From Actinomycetota bacterium (GTDB taxonomy: Bacteria > Actinomycetota > Acidimicrobiia > Acidimicrobiales > JAMCQF01): a DNA stretch of 38,127 nt. Every line of letters begins with the position of its first letter. Position 1 is the first letter of the stretch. The stretch is taken from assembly GCA_023379605.1 (NCBI GenBank), contig JAMCQF010000060.1, positions 1-38,127 on the forward strand, in the 5' to 3' direction. This document shows, one piece after another, positions 1 to 7,615 of this stretch. The notes beneath the pieces are model-generated. The model did not search any database. It had not been told where the DNA came from and saw nothing but the letters and a program-made list of their open reading frames with translations. A program made the translations under genes and the position numbers.

Positions 1-74
1 GGGTTGCCTCCCGGCCGGTGAGCCCATCTAGTTGGCACACGAGCTAGCCTAGGCTGTGGAGGTGTATTCGTCCC

Positions 75-2201
75 ATGATCCTTGACAGCATCCACTCACC
101 GGCTGACCTGCGAGAGCTGAGCCCGACTCAGCTGGACCAACTGGCTGCAGAGCTGCGTCAGGTCATCGTAGACACAGTCACCCGCACAGGGGGTCATCTC
201 GGATCCAATCTCGGCATAGTAGAGCTTGCCATAGCCATCCACAGGACCTTTGACTCTCCCAAGGATGTCATCCTCTGGGACACCGGACACCAGGCCTACC
301 CACACAAGCTCCTCACTGGCCGCAGGGACCAGTTCCACACCTTGCGCCAGGAAGGGGGCCTCTCGGGTTATCCCTCACCGGCTGAGTCACCCCATGACTG
401 GGTGGCAAACAGCCACGCTTCGACGATCCTTAGCTACGCGCACGGTCTAGCTACTGCTTTTGCCCTGGATGGGCACCACGCTCTCAACTCCCCCGGCTCT
501 GGCAAGACTTCAAAGCCTGCTGGGGTGGATGCAGACCAACGCGATCGCAGGATCGTGGCCGTGGTGGGAGATGGGGCCCTCACGGGTGGCATGGCCTACG
601 AAGCCCTGAACAACCTCGGACATTCCGGGCGGCCTGTGATAATCGTCTTGAACGACAACGGCCGCTCATATGCCCCAACGATCTCCAAGCTCTCCGAAAG
701 CCTGACACATCTTCGCTTGAGCCCTTCCTATGTCCAGGCAAGAGAGCGCGCTCGAAGAATCCTAAGAGCCATACCCGCGGTGGGCGGCGTCGCCTACTCA
801 GGCGTGCACGGGCTTACGGCCGCCTTGCGCGAGGTGATCACCCCACACACCTTCTTCGAAGCCCTTGGAGTGCGATACGTAGGGCCGATAAACGGCCATG
901 ACATCGCCGGGCTGGAAGAGGCCCTTGCAAATGCTGCCGAATGGCACGGTCCTATCGTCGTGCATGTCCTTACACACAAGGGCCGCGGATACGCTCCAGC
1001 CGAGGAAGACGACATACAGCGCCTTCACGATGTCAAGGTACAAGCTACTCCCGCTGTCGCTGGTGACGCGCTCGTTGGCTCCACCAAGCCACTGATCCCA
1101 GGGCCAGACACCCCTACGACGTACACCGAGGCTTTCACCAGGGCTTTGCTGGCTCAGGCAGAGCGACGACCAGAGATTGTAGCCATCACGGCGGCCATGC
1201 CTGGACCCACCGGGCTGCTGCCATTCCAGGCAAGGTTCCCCGATCGCTTCATGGATGTTGGCATCGCGGAGCAGCACGCCGTTACCGCTGCGGCGGGCAT
1301 GGCAATGGGTGGGCTCAGGCCCGTGGTGGCGATCTACTCGACGTTCCTCTCAAGAGCCTTCGACCAGCTGAACTTAGATGTTGGCCTCCACGGCCAACCA
1401 GTAGTGCTGGTGACGGACCGCGCAGGCATCACAGGTGATGACGGACCCAGCCACCATGGCCTCTTGGACATGGCATTGGCTCTGCAGATACCAGGCATGA
1501 CCGTCTTTGCCCCTTCATCGGCCGAAGAGGTGGAGGTCATGCTTGACTCAGCCCTCTCTTTGCCGCCAAGCTCACTGATCCGCTTCCCGAAGACCCCGGC
1601 TCACCGGGCAAAGCCTGGTGAGGTCGGTGCAGGGCTTGCAGCTCGGCAAGTGCGAAACGGGGACGGCTCTGTCTGCATCGTCGCGGTAGGAAAGATGCTC
1701 GAGCCCGTCGAGGAGGCTGCGGCCCTCCTGGCGGTCGAAGGCATACACGCTACTGTCTGGGATGCTCGGGTGGTAAAGCCGGTGGACCCTGATCTCGTGG
1801 CTGATGCAGCAGGACATGGACTTGTGGTCACTGTTGAGGACGGCACCCGCATTGGTGGCGCCGGAGCCTTCCTGGCAGAGGCCGTTGGGTCCCTGCGCTC
1901 GCCTTCTCACGCCCAGGCAATCAGGATCCTCGGCGTGCCCAACGCGTACATTCCCCACGCCAAACCTGCCTCCATCCTCTCCCAGCTCGGTCTCGATGGC
2001 CCAGGGATCGCCTCTTCGGTGCGCGGCGCCCTGCGCAGGGTCCCCGCTCAGTCTCTCGAACAGCGGGCAGCCAAGGGGCCGTCACACCCAGATGCACACC
2101 GTCGTATCCGCCATGAGAGCGCAAGGATGGAGCTCGCCTCAGGCCCCGGGACAGCGCCCGGCGCAGAGAGCACCGGCGAGCCAGCAGAGAGCCGCGAGTG
2201 A
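75..2201 (+). CDS. dxs: 1-deoxy-D-xylulose-5-phosphate synthase
   Basis: Thiamine-diphosphate enzyme that condenses pyruvate and glyceraldehyde 3-phosphate to DXP, the first step of the MEP isoprenoid pathway; cytosolic. Visible family signatures are HLGSNLG (about residue 40), DTGHQAYPHKLLTGR (about 69-83), the ThDP/Mg motif GDGALTGG followed by NN (about 164-176), and the transketolase-like DVGIAEQHAV with the catalytic Glu (about 394-403). A strong Shine-Dalgarno, GGAGGTG at 58-64, sits ten bases before this ATG. At 708 residues it is longer than the usual 620-640: there is a roughly 20-residue Ser/Gly/Lys-rich insertion just before the GDG motif and a low-complexity tail of about 60 residues. 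It is convergent with the next gene, with a six-base gap and no obvious terminator. Identification is secure; the effect of the two extra segments is unknown. Confidence 0.97.
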   Translation: MILDSIHSPADLRELSPTQLDQLAAELRQVIVDTVTRTGGHLGSNLGIVELAIAIHRTFDSPKDVILWDTGHQAYPHKLLTGRRDQFHTLRQEGGLSGYPSPAESPHDWVANSHASTILSYAHGLATAFALDGHHALNSPGSGKTSKPAGVDADQRDRRIVAVVGDGALTGGMAYEALNNLGHSGRPVIIVLNDNGRSYAPTISKLSESLTHLRLSPSYVQARERARRILRAIPAVGGVAYSGVHGLTAALREVITPHTFFEALGVRYVGPINGHDIAGLEEALANAAEWHGPIVVHVLTHKGRGYAPAEEDDIQRLHDVKVQATPAVAGDALVGSTKPLIPGPDTPTTYTEAFTRALLAQAERRPEIVAITAAMPGPTGLLPFQARFPDRFMDVGIAEQHAVTAAAGMAMGGLRPVVAIYSTFLSRAFDQLNLDVGLHGQPVVLVTDRAGITGDDGPSHHGLLDMALALQIPGMTVFAPSSAEEVEVMLDSALSLPPSSLIRFPKTPAHRAKPGEVGAGLAARQVRNGDGSVCIVAVGKMLEPVEEAAALLAVEGIHATVWDARVVKPVDPDLVADAAGHGLVVTVEDGTRIGGAGAFLAEAVGSLRSPSHAQAIRILGVPNAYIPHAKPASILSQLGLDGPGIASSVRGALRRVPAQSLEQRAAKGPSHPDAHRRIRHESARMELASGPGTAPGAESTGEPAESRE

Positions 2202-2207
2202 CAATGC

Positions 2208-3365
2208 TCACCCAAAATACCGTCCTTCGGTAGGCCCTTCAGCCATTAGCTTTCCCAACTGCAGCAGCTGGGGAGTGGCACTGCCCAATGTGAGCTCAAT
2301 GCGCTTGGCGGCAAAGAAATAACGGTGCAAAGGGTAGTCCCTGTCAACTCCTATACCGCCATGGAGGTGCTGGGCTGCATGCACTACCCTGGCTCCTGCC
2401 TCTGATGCCCACCACTTCGCTATCGCCACCGATTCAAAAGAGGTCAGATCGCTGTCCAAGCGCCATACCGCCTGCCATGCCGTAAGGCGAACGGCCTCTG
2501 TGTCCACATAAGCGTCTGCTGCCCGCTGGGACACCGCCTGGAACGTGGCTATGGCCCTGCCGAACTGCTCACGCGATTTCACGTACTCAGATGTAAGTTT
2601 TAAAGCGGCCTCGCACAAGCCGGCCATCTCGACGCAAAGGGAAGCGGTGGCCCTTGGGATCAACCACCTAAGGATCGTCGTTCCCATCTCGGCTGAGCCG
2701 CCCAGGACGCTCTCGCATCCAACTACTGCCCCGTCCAGCTCCAGAGCTGCCTCTAGCACGCCCCCAGTCGCCCGCAAAGGGGTCCTTGAAACACCTGAGC
2801 CGTTTGAATCCACGATGAACACCCCTATGTCGCTGGAGGGGTCCAGCCGTGCGGGAACGAGGATTCGATCTGCCACCATGCCGGCAGGCACGCACGTCTT
2901 CTCGCCATCCAACCTCCAACGTGATCCATCCCTGCGCGCAGTGGTTCTTGGGAGCGGCAGACCAAGGGCGGGGTCACTCCCAGGCTCATTGAGACCGGCA
3001 GTCACGATCAGATCTCCCTGGCGGACAGAGCCCAGCAGCTCCGCTTGCTGCGCTAAGGTTGCAAACCTGGCAATTGGATGAGCGCCGAGCACCAGGCATG
3101 CCCAAGCGGGAACCGCCGCAGCCTTTAGAGCCAGCTCTTCTAGGACTATGCAGGTCTCCATGAGGCCAAGCGCAGCGCCACCGAAGGCTTGCGGTATAGA
3201 CAGGCCCAAAAGGTCTGCTCTGGCAAGGCGGGACCAGAGCTCCCCGTCCAAGCCGTCCTGGCTCTGCTCGATCTGCTTCAGGCGCTCGGGCGTGCATAGA
3301 TCACCGGCTATCTGGCGAGTCAGATCTCGGATCTGCTCTTGTACCTCATTGAAAGAGAAGTCCAT
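2208..3365 (-). CDS. Acyl-CoA dehydrogenase, FadE27-like non-catalytic partner subunit
   Basis: Acyl-CoA dehydrogenase fold, 385 residues, closest in appearance to mycobacterial FadE27 (ChsE5), the partner of FadE26 in an alpha2beta2 enzyme. I chose the ATG at 3365 (MDFSFNEVQEQ) rather than a longer frame because AGGAGGTAG precedes it at normal spacing and the family N-terminus begins here. The usual catalytic glutamates are absent: the C-terminal YEGT-type motif is replaced by LGSATPQ, and the alternative helix-G position reads IPRATAS. The segment LHGGIGVDRDYPLHRYF is typical of the family. This fits a subunit that contributes structure or cofactor contacts while its neighbour supplies the base. 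It lies 31 bases downstream of the FadE26-like gene, in one operon. Substrate is inferred only: bulky or branched acyl-CoA, possibly a steroid side chain. Confidence 0.85.
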   Translation of the reverse strand: MDFSFNEVQEQIRDLTRQIAGDLCTPERLKQIEQSQDGLDGELWSRLARADLLGLSIPQAFGGAALGLMETCIVLEELALKAAAVPAWACLVLGAHPIARFATLAQQAELLGSVRQGDLIVTAGLNEPGSDPALGLPLPRTTARRDGSRWRLDGEKTCVPAGMVADRILVPARLDPSSDIGVFIVDSNGSGVSRTPLRATGGVLEAALELDGAVVGCESVLGGSAEMGTTILRWLIPRATASLCVEMAGLCEAALKLTSEYVKSREQFGRAIATFQAVSQRAADAYVDTEAVRLTAWQAVWRLDSDLTSFESVAIAKWWASEAGARVVHAAQHLHGGIGVDRDYPLHRYFFAAKRIELTLGSATPQLLQLGKLMAEGPTEGRYFG

Positions 3366-3396
3366 GGCAGTGGCTACCTCCTGGTATGTGCCCCGG

Positions 3397-4572
3397 CTAC
3401 CTGGAGGCCCTGGGAAAGCCCAGGCCAAACATGGCGATAAGATCCCGCTGGACCTCGTTCGTTCCTCCACCGAAAGTAAGGATAACCAGGCTCCTGTAGT
3501 AGTTCTCCAACCGTCCCTTCAGCACTGATCCCTTCGAGCCCCGCTCCAGGTACGCGTGCTGCCCGATAACTTCCATCAAAGATCGTATTGATCTAAGATA
3601 TAGCTCAGTACCGAAAACCTTGGTGGACGAGGCATCTGCGACATCGAGGCGGCCCTGCGTGGCAGTCCAGGCGACCTTTAAGTTGATGAGCTTCAAGAAC
3701 TCCAGCTCAGCGTGGATCCTAGCCAGGTTGACCTGGACCCACTCCTGGTCCACGACCCGGCGCCCATCAGAGAGCTTTTCCTGCTTGGCCCATGCAAGCA
3801 CGTCTGCAAGGGCTCTCTCGATGACTCCAGGAGAGCACAGGGTTATACGTTCGTGGTTGAGCTGGTTTGTGATTAGCGTCCAGCCATTGTTCTCCCCACC
3901 TACCAGGCTGGTTGCAGGCACTCGCACATCCTCGTAGAGGGTGTAGTTGATGTTGTGTGATCCCATCAGCTTCATGGGTATAACCTTGATACCTGGGGTG
4001 GACATCGCAACAGCGAAGATCGAGATGCCGCGGTGCTTTTTTGCAGCGGGATCAGTCCTTGCAGCCAGCCATACGTAGTCTGCTCCGCCGGCCAGGCTTG
4101 TAAAGACCTTTGTACCGTTTATCACGTACTCGTCGCCATCCCGCACGGCACGCGTGCTTAAAGCCGCAAGGTCTGTGCCAGCTCCCGGCTCGGTGTAGCC
4201 GATGCAAAAGTGGATCTCTCCGGCAAGGATCTGTGGCAGAAACTGCGCCTTTTGCTCATCGGTGCCGAAGTCCATGATCGTAGGTCCAACCGTATTAATC
4301 GTGAGCATGGGAACCGGCGCGCCTGAGCGCATGGACTCGTCGAAGAATATGAACTGCTCAATGGCTGAGCGGCCCTGGCCGCCATACTCCTTAGGCCAGC
4401 CAATCCCGAGCCAGCCGTCCGCACCCATCTTGCGCACTATGGCGCGCACCAGTGGCCCTATTCCCTCAGACAGAGCGAGCTCCTCTTCCACCTCCGGTGT
4501 GAGCAGCGCCTCGTAGTACTCACGCAACTCCGAGCGCAGTGCCTCCTGCTCTTGTGTGTAGCCAAGGTACAT
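3397..4572 (-). CDS. Acyl-CoA dehydrogenase, FadE26-like catalytic subunit
   Basis: FAD-dependent acyl-CoA dehydrogenase of 391 residues resembling FadE26/FadE29 (ChsE4/ChsE2 class). Family features are GWPKEYGGQGRS (about 58-69), the FAD/substrate segment IGYTEPGAGTDLA (about 124-136) and FGGGTNEVQRD near the C-terminus. The Glu of a classical YEGT motif is Gly here. Instead a Glu occurs at position 241 (NHERITL), where isovaleryl-CoA-type and FadE26-type enzymes carry the base, so this is probably the catalytic subunit of a heteromer with the next gene. No Shine-Dalgarno precedes the ATG. A possible -10 (TAACGT on the minus strand) ends nine bases before the start, so the message may be leaderless. 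A KstR-consensus palindrome covers that position (separate entry). It is transcribed divergently from the thiolase. Confidence 0.88.
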   Translation of the reverse strand: MYLGYTQEQEALRSELREYYEALLTPEVEEELALSEGIGPLVRAIVRKMGADGWLGIGWPKEYGGQGRSAIEQFIFFDESMRSGAPVPMLTINTVGPTIMDFGTDEQKAQFLPQILAGEIHFCIGYTEPGAGTDLAALSTRAVRDGDEYVINGTKVFTSLAGGADYVWLAARTDPAAKKHRGISIFAVAMSTPGIKVIPMKLMGSHNINYTLYEDVRVPATSLVGGENNGWTLITNQLNHERITLCSPGVIERALADVLAWAKQEKLSDGRRVVDQEWVQVNLARIHAELEFLKLINLKVAWTATQGRLDVADASSTKVFGTELYLRSIRSLMEVIGQHAYLERGSKGSVLKGRLENYYRSLVILTFGGGTNEVQRDLIAMFGLGFPRASR

Positions 4573-4575
4573 ATC

Positions 4576-4589
4576 TGGAACACGTTACA
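4576..4589. promoter_or_regulatory. KstR-type operator candidate
   Basis: The sequence TGGAACACGTTACA matches TnnAACnnGTTnnA, the published consensus for KstR, the TetR-family repressor of cholesterol-catabolism genes in mycobacteria and rhodococci, at all eight fixed positions. It ends three bases upstream of the FadE26-like start codon and overlaps the only plausible -10 there, so bound repressor would block transcription. An eight-base constraint can occur by chance in a genome; its position and the nature of the gene make it credible. Confidence 0.55.
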
Positions 4590-4681
4590 GCTTGGACCAC
4601 CCAGGCGCCACGGGCAGAGCATCTGGTGACAAGTGCGGCATCAAGGTGAACTACCGCGCCCTCACGAAATGAGCAGCTGCC

Positions 4682-4695
4682 AGACGGGCCCGTCT
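4682..4695. promoter_or_regulatory. Perfect 14-bp palindrome in the divergent fadE/thiolase intergenic region
   Basis: AGACGGGCCCGTCT is a perfect inverted repeat, about 84 bases upstream of the thiolase start and about 110 bases upstream of the acyl-CoA dehydrogenase start. It could bind a dimeric repressor distinct from the KstR-like site. No regulator is recognised, and a GC-rich palindrome of this length can arise by chance. Confidence 0.3.
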
Positions 4696-4778
4696 CTGCA
4701 GGCCGGTTACTCTAAGGTCGATGTCGGTGGCTTCTCGGCCCTATGCTGATCGCAAACCGCAACCATCCAGGAGGTTCC

Positions 4779-5990
4779 ATGCCCGACGCAGTAATTGTCT
4801 CTACAGCTCGCACTCCCATTGGGAGGGCGTTCAAAGGATCTCTGGTGGACTGCCGTCCCGACGACCTCGCTGCGCTTGTGGTCAAAGCGGCGCTCGCCAA
4901 GGTGCCCTCCCTGCCCCCCAGCGAGGTGGAGGACCTGATGCTCGGCTGTGGAGAGCCCGCCGGGGAGTCAGGGTTCAACATGGCGAGGGTGGTGGCAATC
5001 CTTTCAGGGCTTGCAGATGTTCCCGGCGTCACGGTTAACCGCTACTGCAGCTCCTCCCTGCAGACCATACGCATGGCTGCCCACGCGGTAAGGGCCGGAG
5101 AGGGCGAGGCGTTCATAGCGGCTGGCGTGGAGACTGTCAGCAGGTTCAGCAAGGGCAACGCGGACAGCGTCCCAGGAACGAAGAACCCCCTTTTCGCAGA
5201 CGCAGAGGCCCGCAGCGCCAAAAGGGCAGAGGGCGGAGCTCCACCCTGGGAGCCGTCCGAAGGGCTTCCGGATGTCTATATCGCAATGGGCCAGACTGCT
5301 GAGAACGTGGCGGAATGGGAGTCCATAACCCGCCAGGAGATGGACGAGTTCGCGCTGCTTTCACAGACCCGCGCTGTGGAGTCCCAGGCCAACGGGTTCT
5401 TCGATAGGGAGATAACCCCGGTAGAGCTCGCCGACGGCACTGTTGTGAAAAAAGACGATGGGCCCCGGCCCGGTACCACCCTTGAGGCACTCGCAAACCT
5501 AAAGCCGGTGTTCCGACCCGATGGAAGGGTGACTGCTGGCAACTCCTGCCCACTAAACGATGGCGCCGCAGCAGTGATAGTCATGAGCGCCACTAGAGCA
5601 GCTGAGCTGGGCATAACGCCTATGGCCCGCATCATCTCCAGCGGCGTCTCTGCCCTTAACCCGGAGATCATGGGGCTCGGACCCATCGAGGCCAGCCGCC
5701 AGGCCCTTGCCAGGGCTGGCATGACCATAGATGATGTGGACCTGGTGGAGATAAACGAAGCCTTCGCCGCACAGGTCATCCCATCTGCTAGGGCTCTTGG
5801 GATAGACTGGGAGAAGCTGAACGTCCGAGGCGGGGCTATCGCCTTGGGCCATCCTTTTGGGATGACAGGTGCACGCATAATGACGACGCTGCTCAACGGT
5901 TTGGAGAGCGCTGACAAGACCATAGGGCTTGAGACAATGTGCGTGGGAGGCGGTCAGGGAATGGCCATGATAGTAGAGCGGTTGAGCTAA
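4779..5990 (+). CDS. Thiolase (acetyl-CoA C-acyltransferase), FadA3-like
   Basis: Degradative-type thiolase of 403 residues that cleaves 3-ketoacyl-CoA with CoA, the last step of a beta-oxidation round. The nucleophile is Cys90 (VNRYCSSSLQT). Further motifs are EINEAFAAQ, ALGHPFGMTGAR with the catalytic His, and the second catalytic Cys in TMCVGGGQGMAM near the C-terminus. The ATG at 4779 is chosen because CCAGGAGGTTCC precedes it at good spacing; an ATG twelve codons upstream lacks this. The sequence is very similar throughout to mycobacterial FadA3 as I remember it, including MPDAVIVSTARTPIGRA and the closing MIVERLS. It diverges from the fadE pair, so the three genes probably form one catabolic unit. 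Confidence 0.95.
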   Translation: MPDAVIVSTARTPIGRAFKGSLVDCRPDDLAALVVKAALAKVPSLPPSEVEDLMLGCGEPAGESGFNMARVVAILSGLADVPGVTVNRYCSSSLQTIRMAAHAVRAGEGEAFIAAGVETVSRFSKGNADSVPGTKNPLFADAEARSAKRAEGGAPPWEPSEGLPDVYIAMGQTAENVAEWESITRQEMDEFALLSQTRAVESQANGFFDREITPVELADGTVVKKDDGPRPGTTLEALANLKPVFRPDGRVTAGNSCPLNDGAAAVIVMSATRAAELGITPMARIISSGVSALNPEIMGLGPIEASRQALARAGMTIDDVDLVEINEAFAAQVIPSARALGIDWEKLNVRGGAIALGHPFGMTGARIMTTLLNGLESADKTIGLETMCVGGGQGMAMIVERLS

Positions 5991-6052
5991 GTGGGCGCCT
6001 TACGACGCTCCTAGAACAGAGCAGGGCCAGCCAAGCTAGGCTTTGGGTAGAG

Positions 6053-6511
6053 ATGGACTCTAAACCCTCAACCAGCTCAGAGCCAGACGGTCCGTCAGGG
6101 TCGCGCACAGAGGCGCAGTGGCGCTCCATGCTGCCACCTGATCGGTTCCAAGTGCTGCGCAAAGGGGCCACCGAGCCCCCTTTCAGCGGAGCCCTTCTCC
6201 ATAATGACAGCGAAGGTACTTACTGTTGTGCAGGGTGTGGTGCGGTTCTCTTCCACTCCTCGGATAAGTTTGACTCGCACTCTGGATGGCCGAGCTTCAC
6301 CCGACCTGCTCTTGCGCAAGCCGTCGCCTACAGCACGGATCGGAGCCAGGGCATGGTGAGGACCGAGATCACCTGTGCCAGCTGCGGTGGCCATCTTGGG
6401 CATGTCTTCGATGACGGCCCACCGCCAACCAGTCAGCGGTACTGCATAAACTCCCTCTCGCTTGAGTTCAGACCCACAGGTGGTGCTGACCGTTCCAACT
6501 CGGCGAGCTAG
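6053..6511 (+). CDS. msrB: Peptide-methionine (R)-S-oxide reductase
   Basis: Reduces the R-epimer of methionine sulfoxide in oxidised proteins; cytosolic repair enzyme. Two CxxC pairs that bind structural zinc are visible (Cys59/Cys62 and Cys108/Cys111), as are the conserved SHSGWPSF and GGHLGHVF segments. The catalytic Cys131 lies in RYCINS. The product is 152 residues from the ATG at 6053, with a weak purine-rich GGTAGAG immediately before it. The open frame extends upstream into the thiolase C-terminus, but that part shows no family similarity, so I did not use it. The gene lies 62 bases after the thiolase and may be cotranscribed. It overlaps the end of the convergent small gene by four bases. 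Confidence 0.95.
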   Translation: MDSKPSTSSEPDGPSGSRTEAQWRSMLPPDRFQVLRKGATEPPFSGALLHNDSEGTYCCAGCGAVLFHSSDKFDSHSGWPSFTRPALAQAVAYSTDRSQGMVRTEITCASCGGHLGHVFDDGPPPTSQRYCINSLSLEFRPTGGADRSNSAS

Positions 6512-6840
6512 TTGAGCTCACATGGCGTGGCCCCGCCAGCCAAGCGAGCCTCTACAAGCTCTATCGCAGAGGTCACAAGAGCCGCGACTTCCCTTGCAAG
6601 TGGGTCGGCGTGCTCTTTTGAATAACTGCTCAGCATCACCTCAGCATCCGAGAGCACTTCGCATAGATCGAACGCCTCTGACTTTGAGATCCAAGCCCCA
6701 GTCATGAACCTGGCTGGGCTTATAGAGCTGGATCCGGCCGCCCAGCCTGTCGTGGTTTCCCTGCGGATGTGTCTCATTCCGACCCGCCTGGCCGCCACAA
6801 TGGCCCCCTGGGCAAGCCCATAGAGGGTGAGAACTGCCAC
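6508..6840 (-). CDS. Small hypothetical protein
   Basis: Open frame of 110 residues that I do not recognise. The N-terminal part is weakly hydrophobic, and the C-terminal half looks like amphipathic helices (DLCEVLSDAEVMLSSYSKE, then REVAALVTSAIELVEARLAGG). The first possible start is a GTG at 6840 without a Shine-Dalgarno, directly after the ssb terminator. An ATG at 6777 would give 89 residues. It overlaps the msrB stop by four bases tail to tail. There is no signal peptide, clear membrane segment or metal motif. It may be a real small gene read at low level or a fortuitous frame. Confidence 0.4.
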   Translation of the reverse strand: MAVLTLYGLAQGAIVAARRVGMRHIRRETTTGWAAGSSSISPARFMTGAWISKSEAFDLCEVLSDAEVMLSSYSKEHADPLAREVAALVTSAIELVEARLAGGATPCELN

Positions 6841-6856
6841 CTTGAGGGCAAAAGGT

Positions 6857-6894
6857 GGTGCAGGACAGCCAGCGAAAGCTGGCTGTCCTGCACC
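6857..6894 (-). terminator. Strong hairpin terminator of ssb
   Basis: A perfect 17-base-pair inverted repeat closed by a GAAA tetraloop lies 28 bases after the ssb stop codon. On the minus strand it is followed by ACCTTTTGCCC, a short T run. This is consistent with a factor-independent terminator for ssb; no T run follows on the plus strand. Confidence 0.75.
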
Positions 6895-6922
6895 AGGACT
6901 CCGGTATGAAAACCCGTTCTCA

Positions 6923-7318
6923 TTAGCTAGCTCCAGATGCTGGCTCGGCCACGGAGGCCATGCGCTCTGAGCGGCTTACCTCCGCTGTGGCCCATCGCAA
7001 GCTAGGCCCGATCTCCTCGGCCACCACCTCAACCTTCACTCGGCGATCCCCTTCCTCTGTGTCCCATGCACGCTGCTCCAAGCGCCCTGAGACGATCACG
7101 CGCATACCCTTGGCGAGGCTGAGGGCGCAATTCTCGGCCATCTCCCGCCAGCAGATCACATCAAAGAACGAGGTCGCCTCCTCCCATTCGTTGGTCTGGC
7201 GATCCTGCCAGCGGCGGTTGACCGCCATGCCCAGCGAGAGCACGGCTTGACCGTCGTGGGTATAGCGGATCTCGGGATCCCTGGTCAGGTTCCCCGTAAG
7301 GGTAGTAGTAGCTACCAT
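6923..7318 (-). CDS. ssb: Single-stranded DNA-binding protein lacking the acidic tail (SsbB-like)
   Basis: OB-fold protein of 131 residues. The opening TLTGNLTRDPEIRYT, the central VNRRWQDRQTNEWEE, FFDVICWRE and GMRVIVSGRLEQRAW are standard SSB signatures. The ATG at 7318 is preceded by AAGGAGA at good spacing, so a longer frame starting at 7363 is not needed. The C-terminus (ERMASVAEPASGAS) lacks the acidic tip ending in Pro-Phe through which canonical SSB recruits replication and repair proteins, and the long disordered linker is missing. It is therefore more like the second actinobacterial SSB paralogue (SsbB) than the essential replicative one. It is a single-gene unit ended by a strong hairpin. 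Confidence 0.93.
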   Translation of the reverse strand: MVATTTLTGNLTRDPEIRYTHDGQAVLSLGMAVNRRWQDRQTNEWEEATSFFDVICWREMAENCALSLAKGMRVIVSGRLEQRAWDTEEGDRRVKVEVVAEEIGPSLRWATAEVSRSERMASVAEPASGAS

Positions 7319-7438
7319 GGCTGTTTCTCCTTGCTGTTTGGTACAGGCCACCCCAGGCAACACTACGGATAACCCTCAAGTGGCACATTGGGTGACCGCG
7401 CCACGACGCGGTCGACTGTCAGGGAGATGGTGCGCCTT

Positions 7439-7486
7439 GAACCTTGCTGGAAACCTCGCCAGGAACCTTGCTGGAAACCTCGCCAG
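7439..7486. repeat. 24-bp tandem repeat, two perfect copies
   Basis: Two identical adjacent 24-base units (each beginning GAACCTTGCTGG) lie about 120 bases upstream of the ssb start. The unit length would encode eight residues, but no open frame through it is convincing. It may be a slippage product or a repeated regulatory site for ssb. Confidence 0.8.
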
Positions 7487-7615
7487 AAATATTACTGATC
7501 AGAGAGCTTTCTTGGACGGACGAACGCGAGACTTGACGGGCGTCTAAAGACGCGCAACAGCCAATCGCCCAAACCGTTGCGTTACAGATCGCACCGCGTC
7601 GGGCCCTGGGACCTC

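Noticed and set aside
4743-4778. Longer thiolase start at 4743
   Set aside because: AGGAGG at 4769-4774 points to the ATG at 4779, where the family N-terminus begins.
5276-5923. 215-codon minus-strand frame
   Set aside because: It lies wholly within the thiolase gene and is a product of its codon bias.
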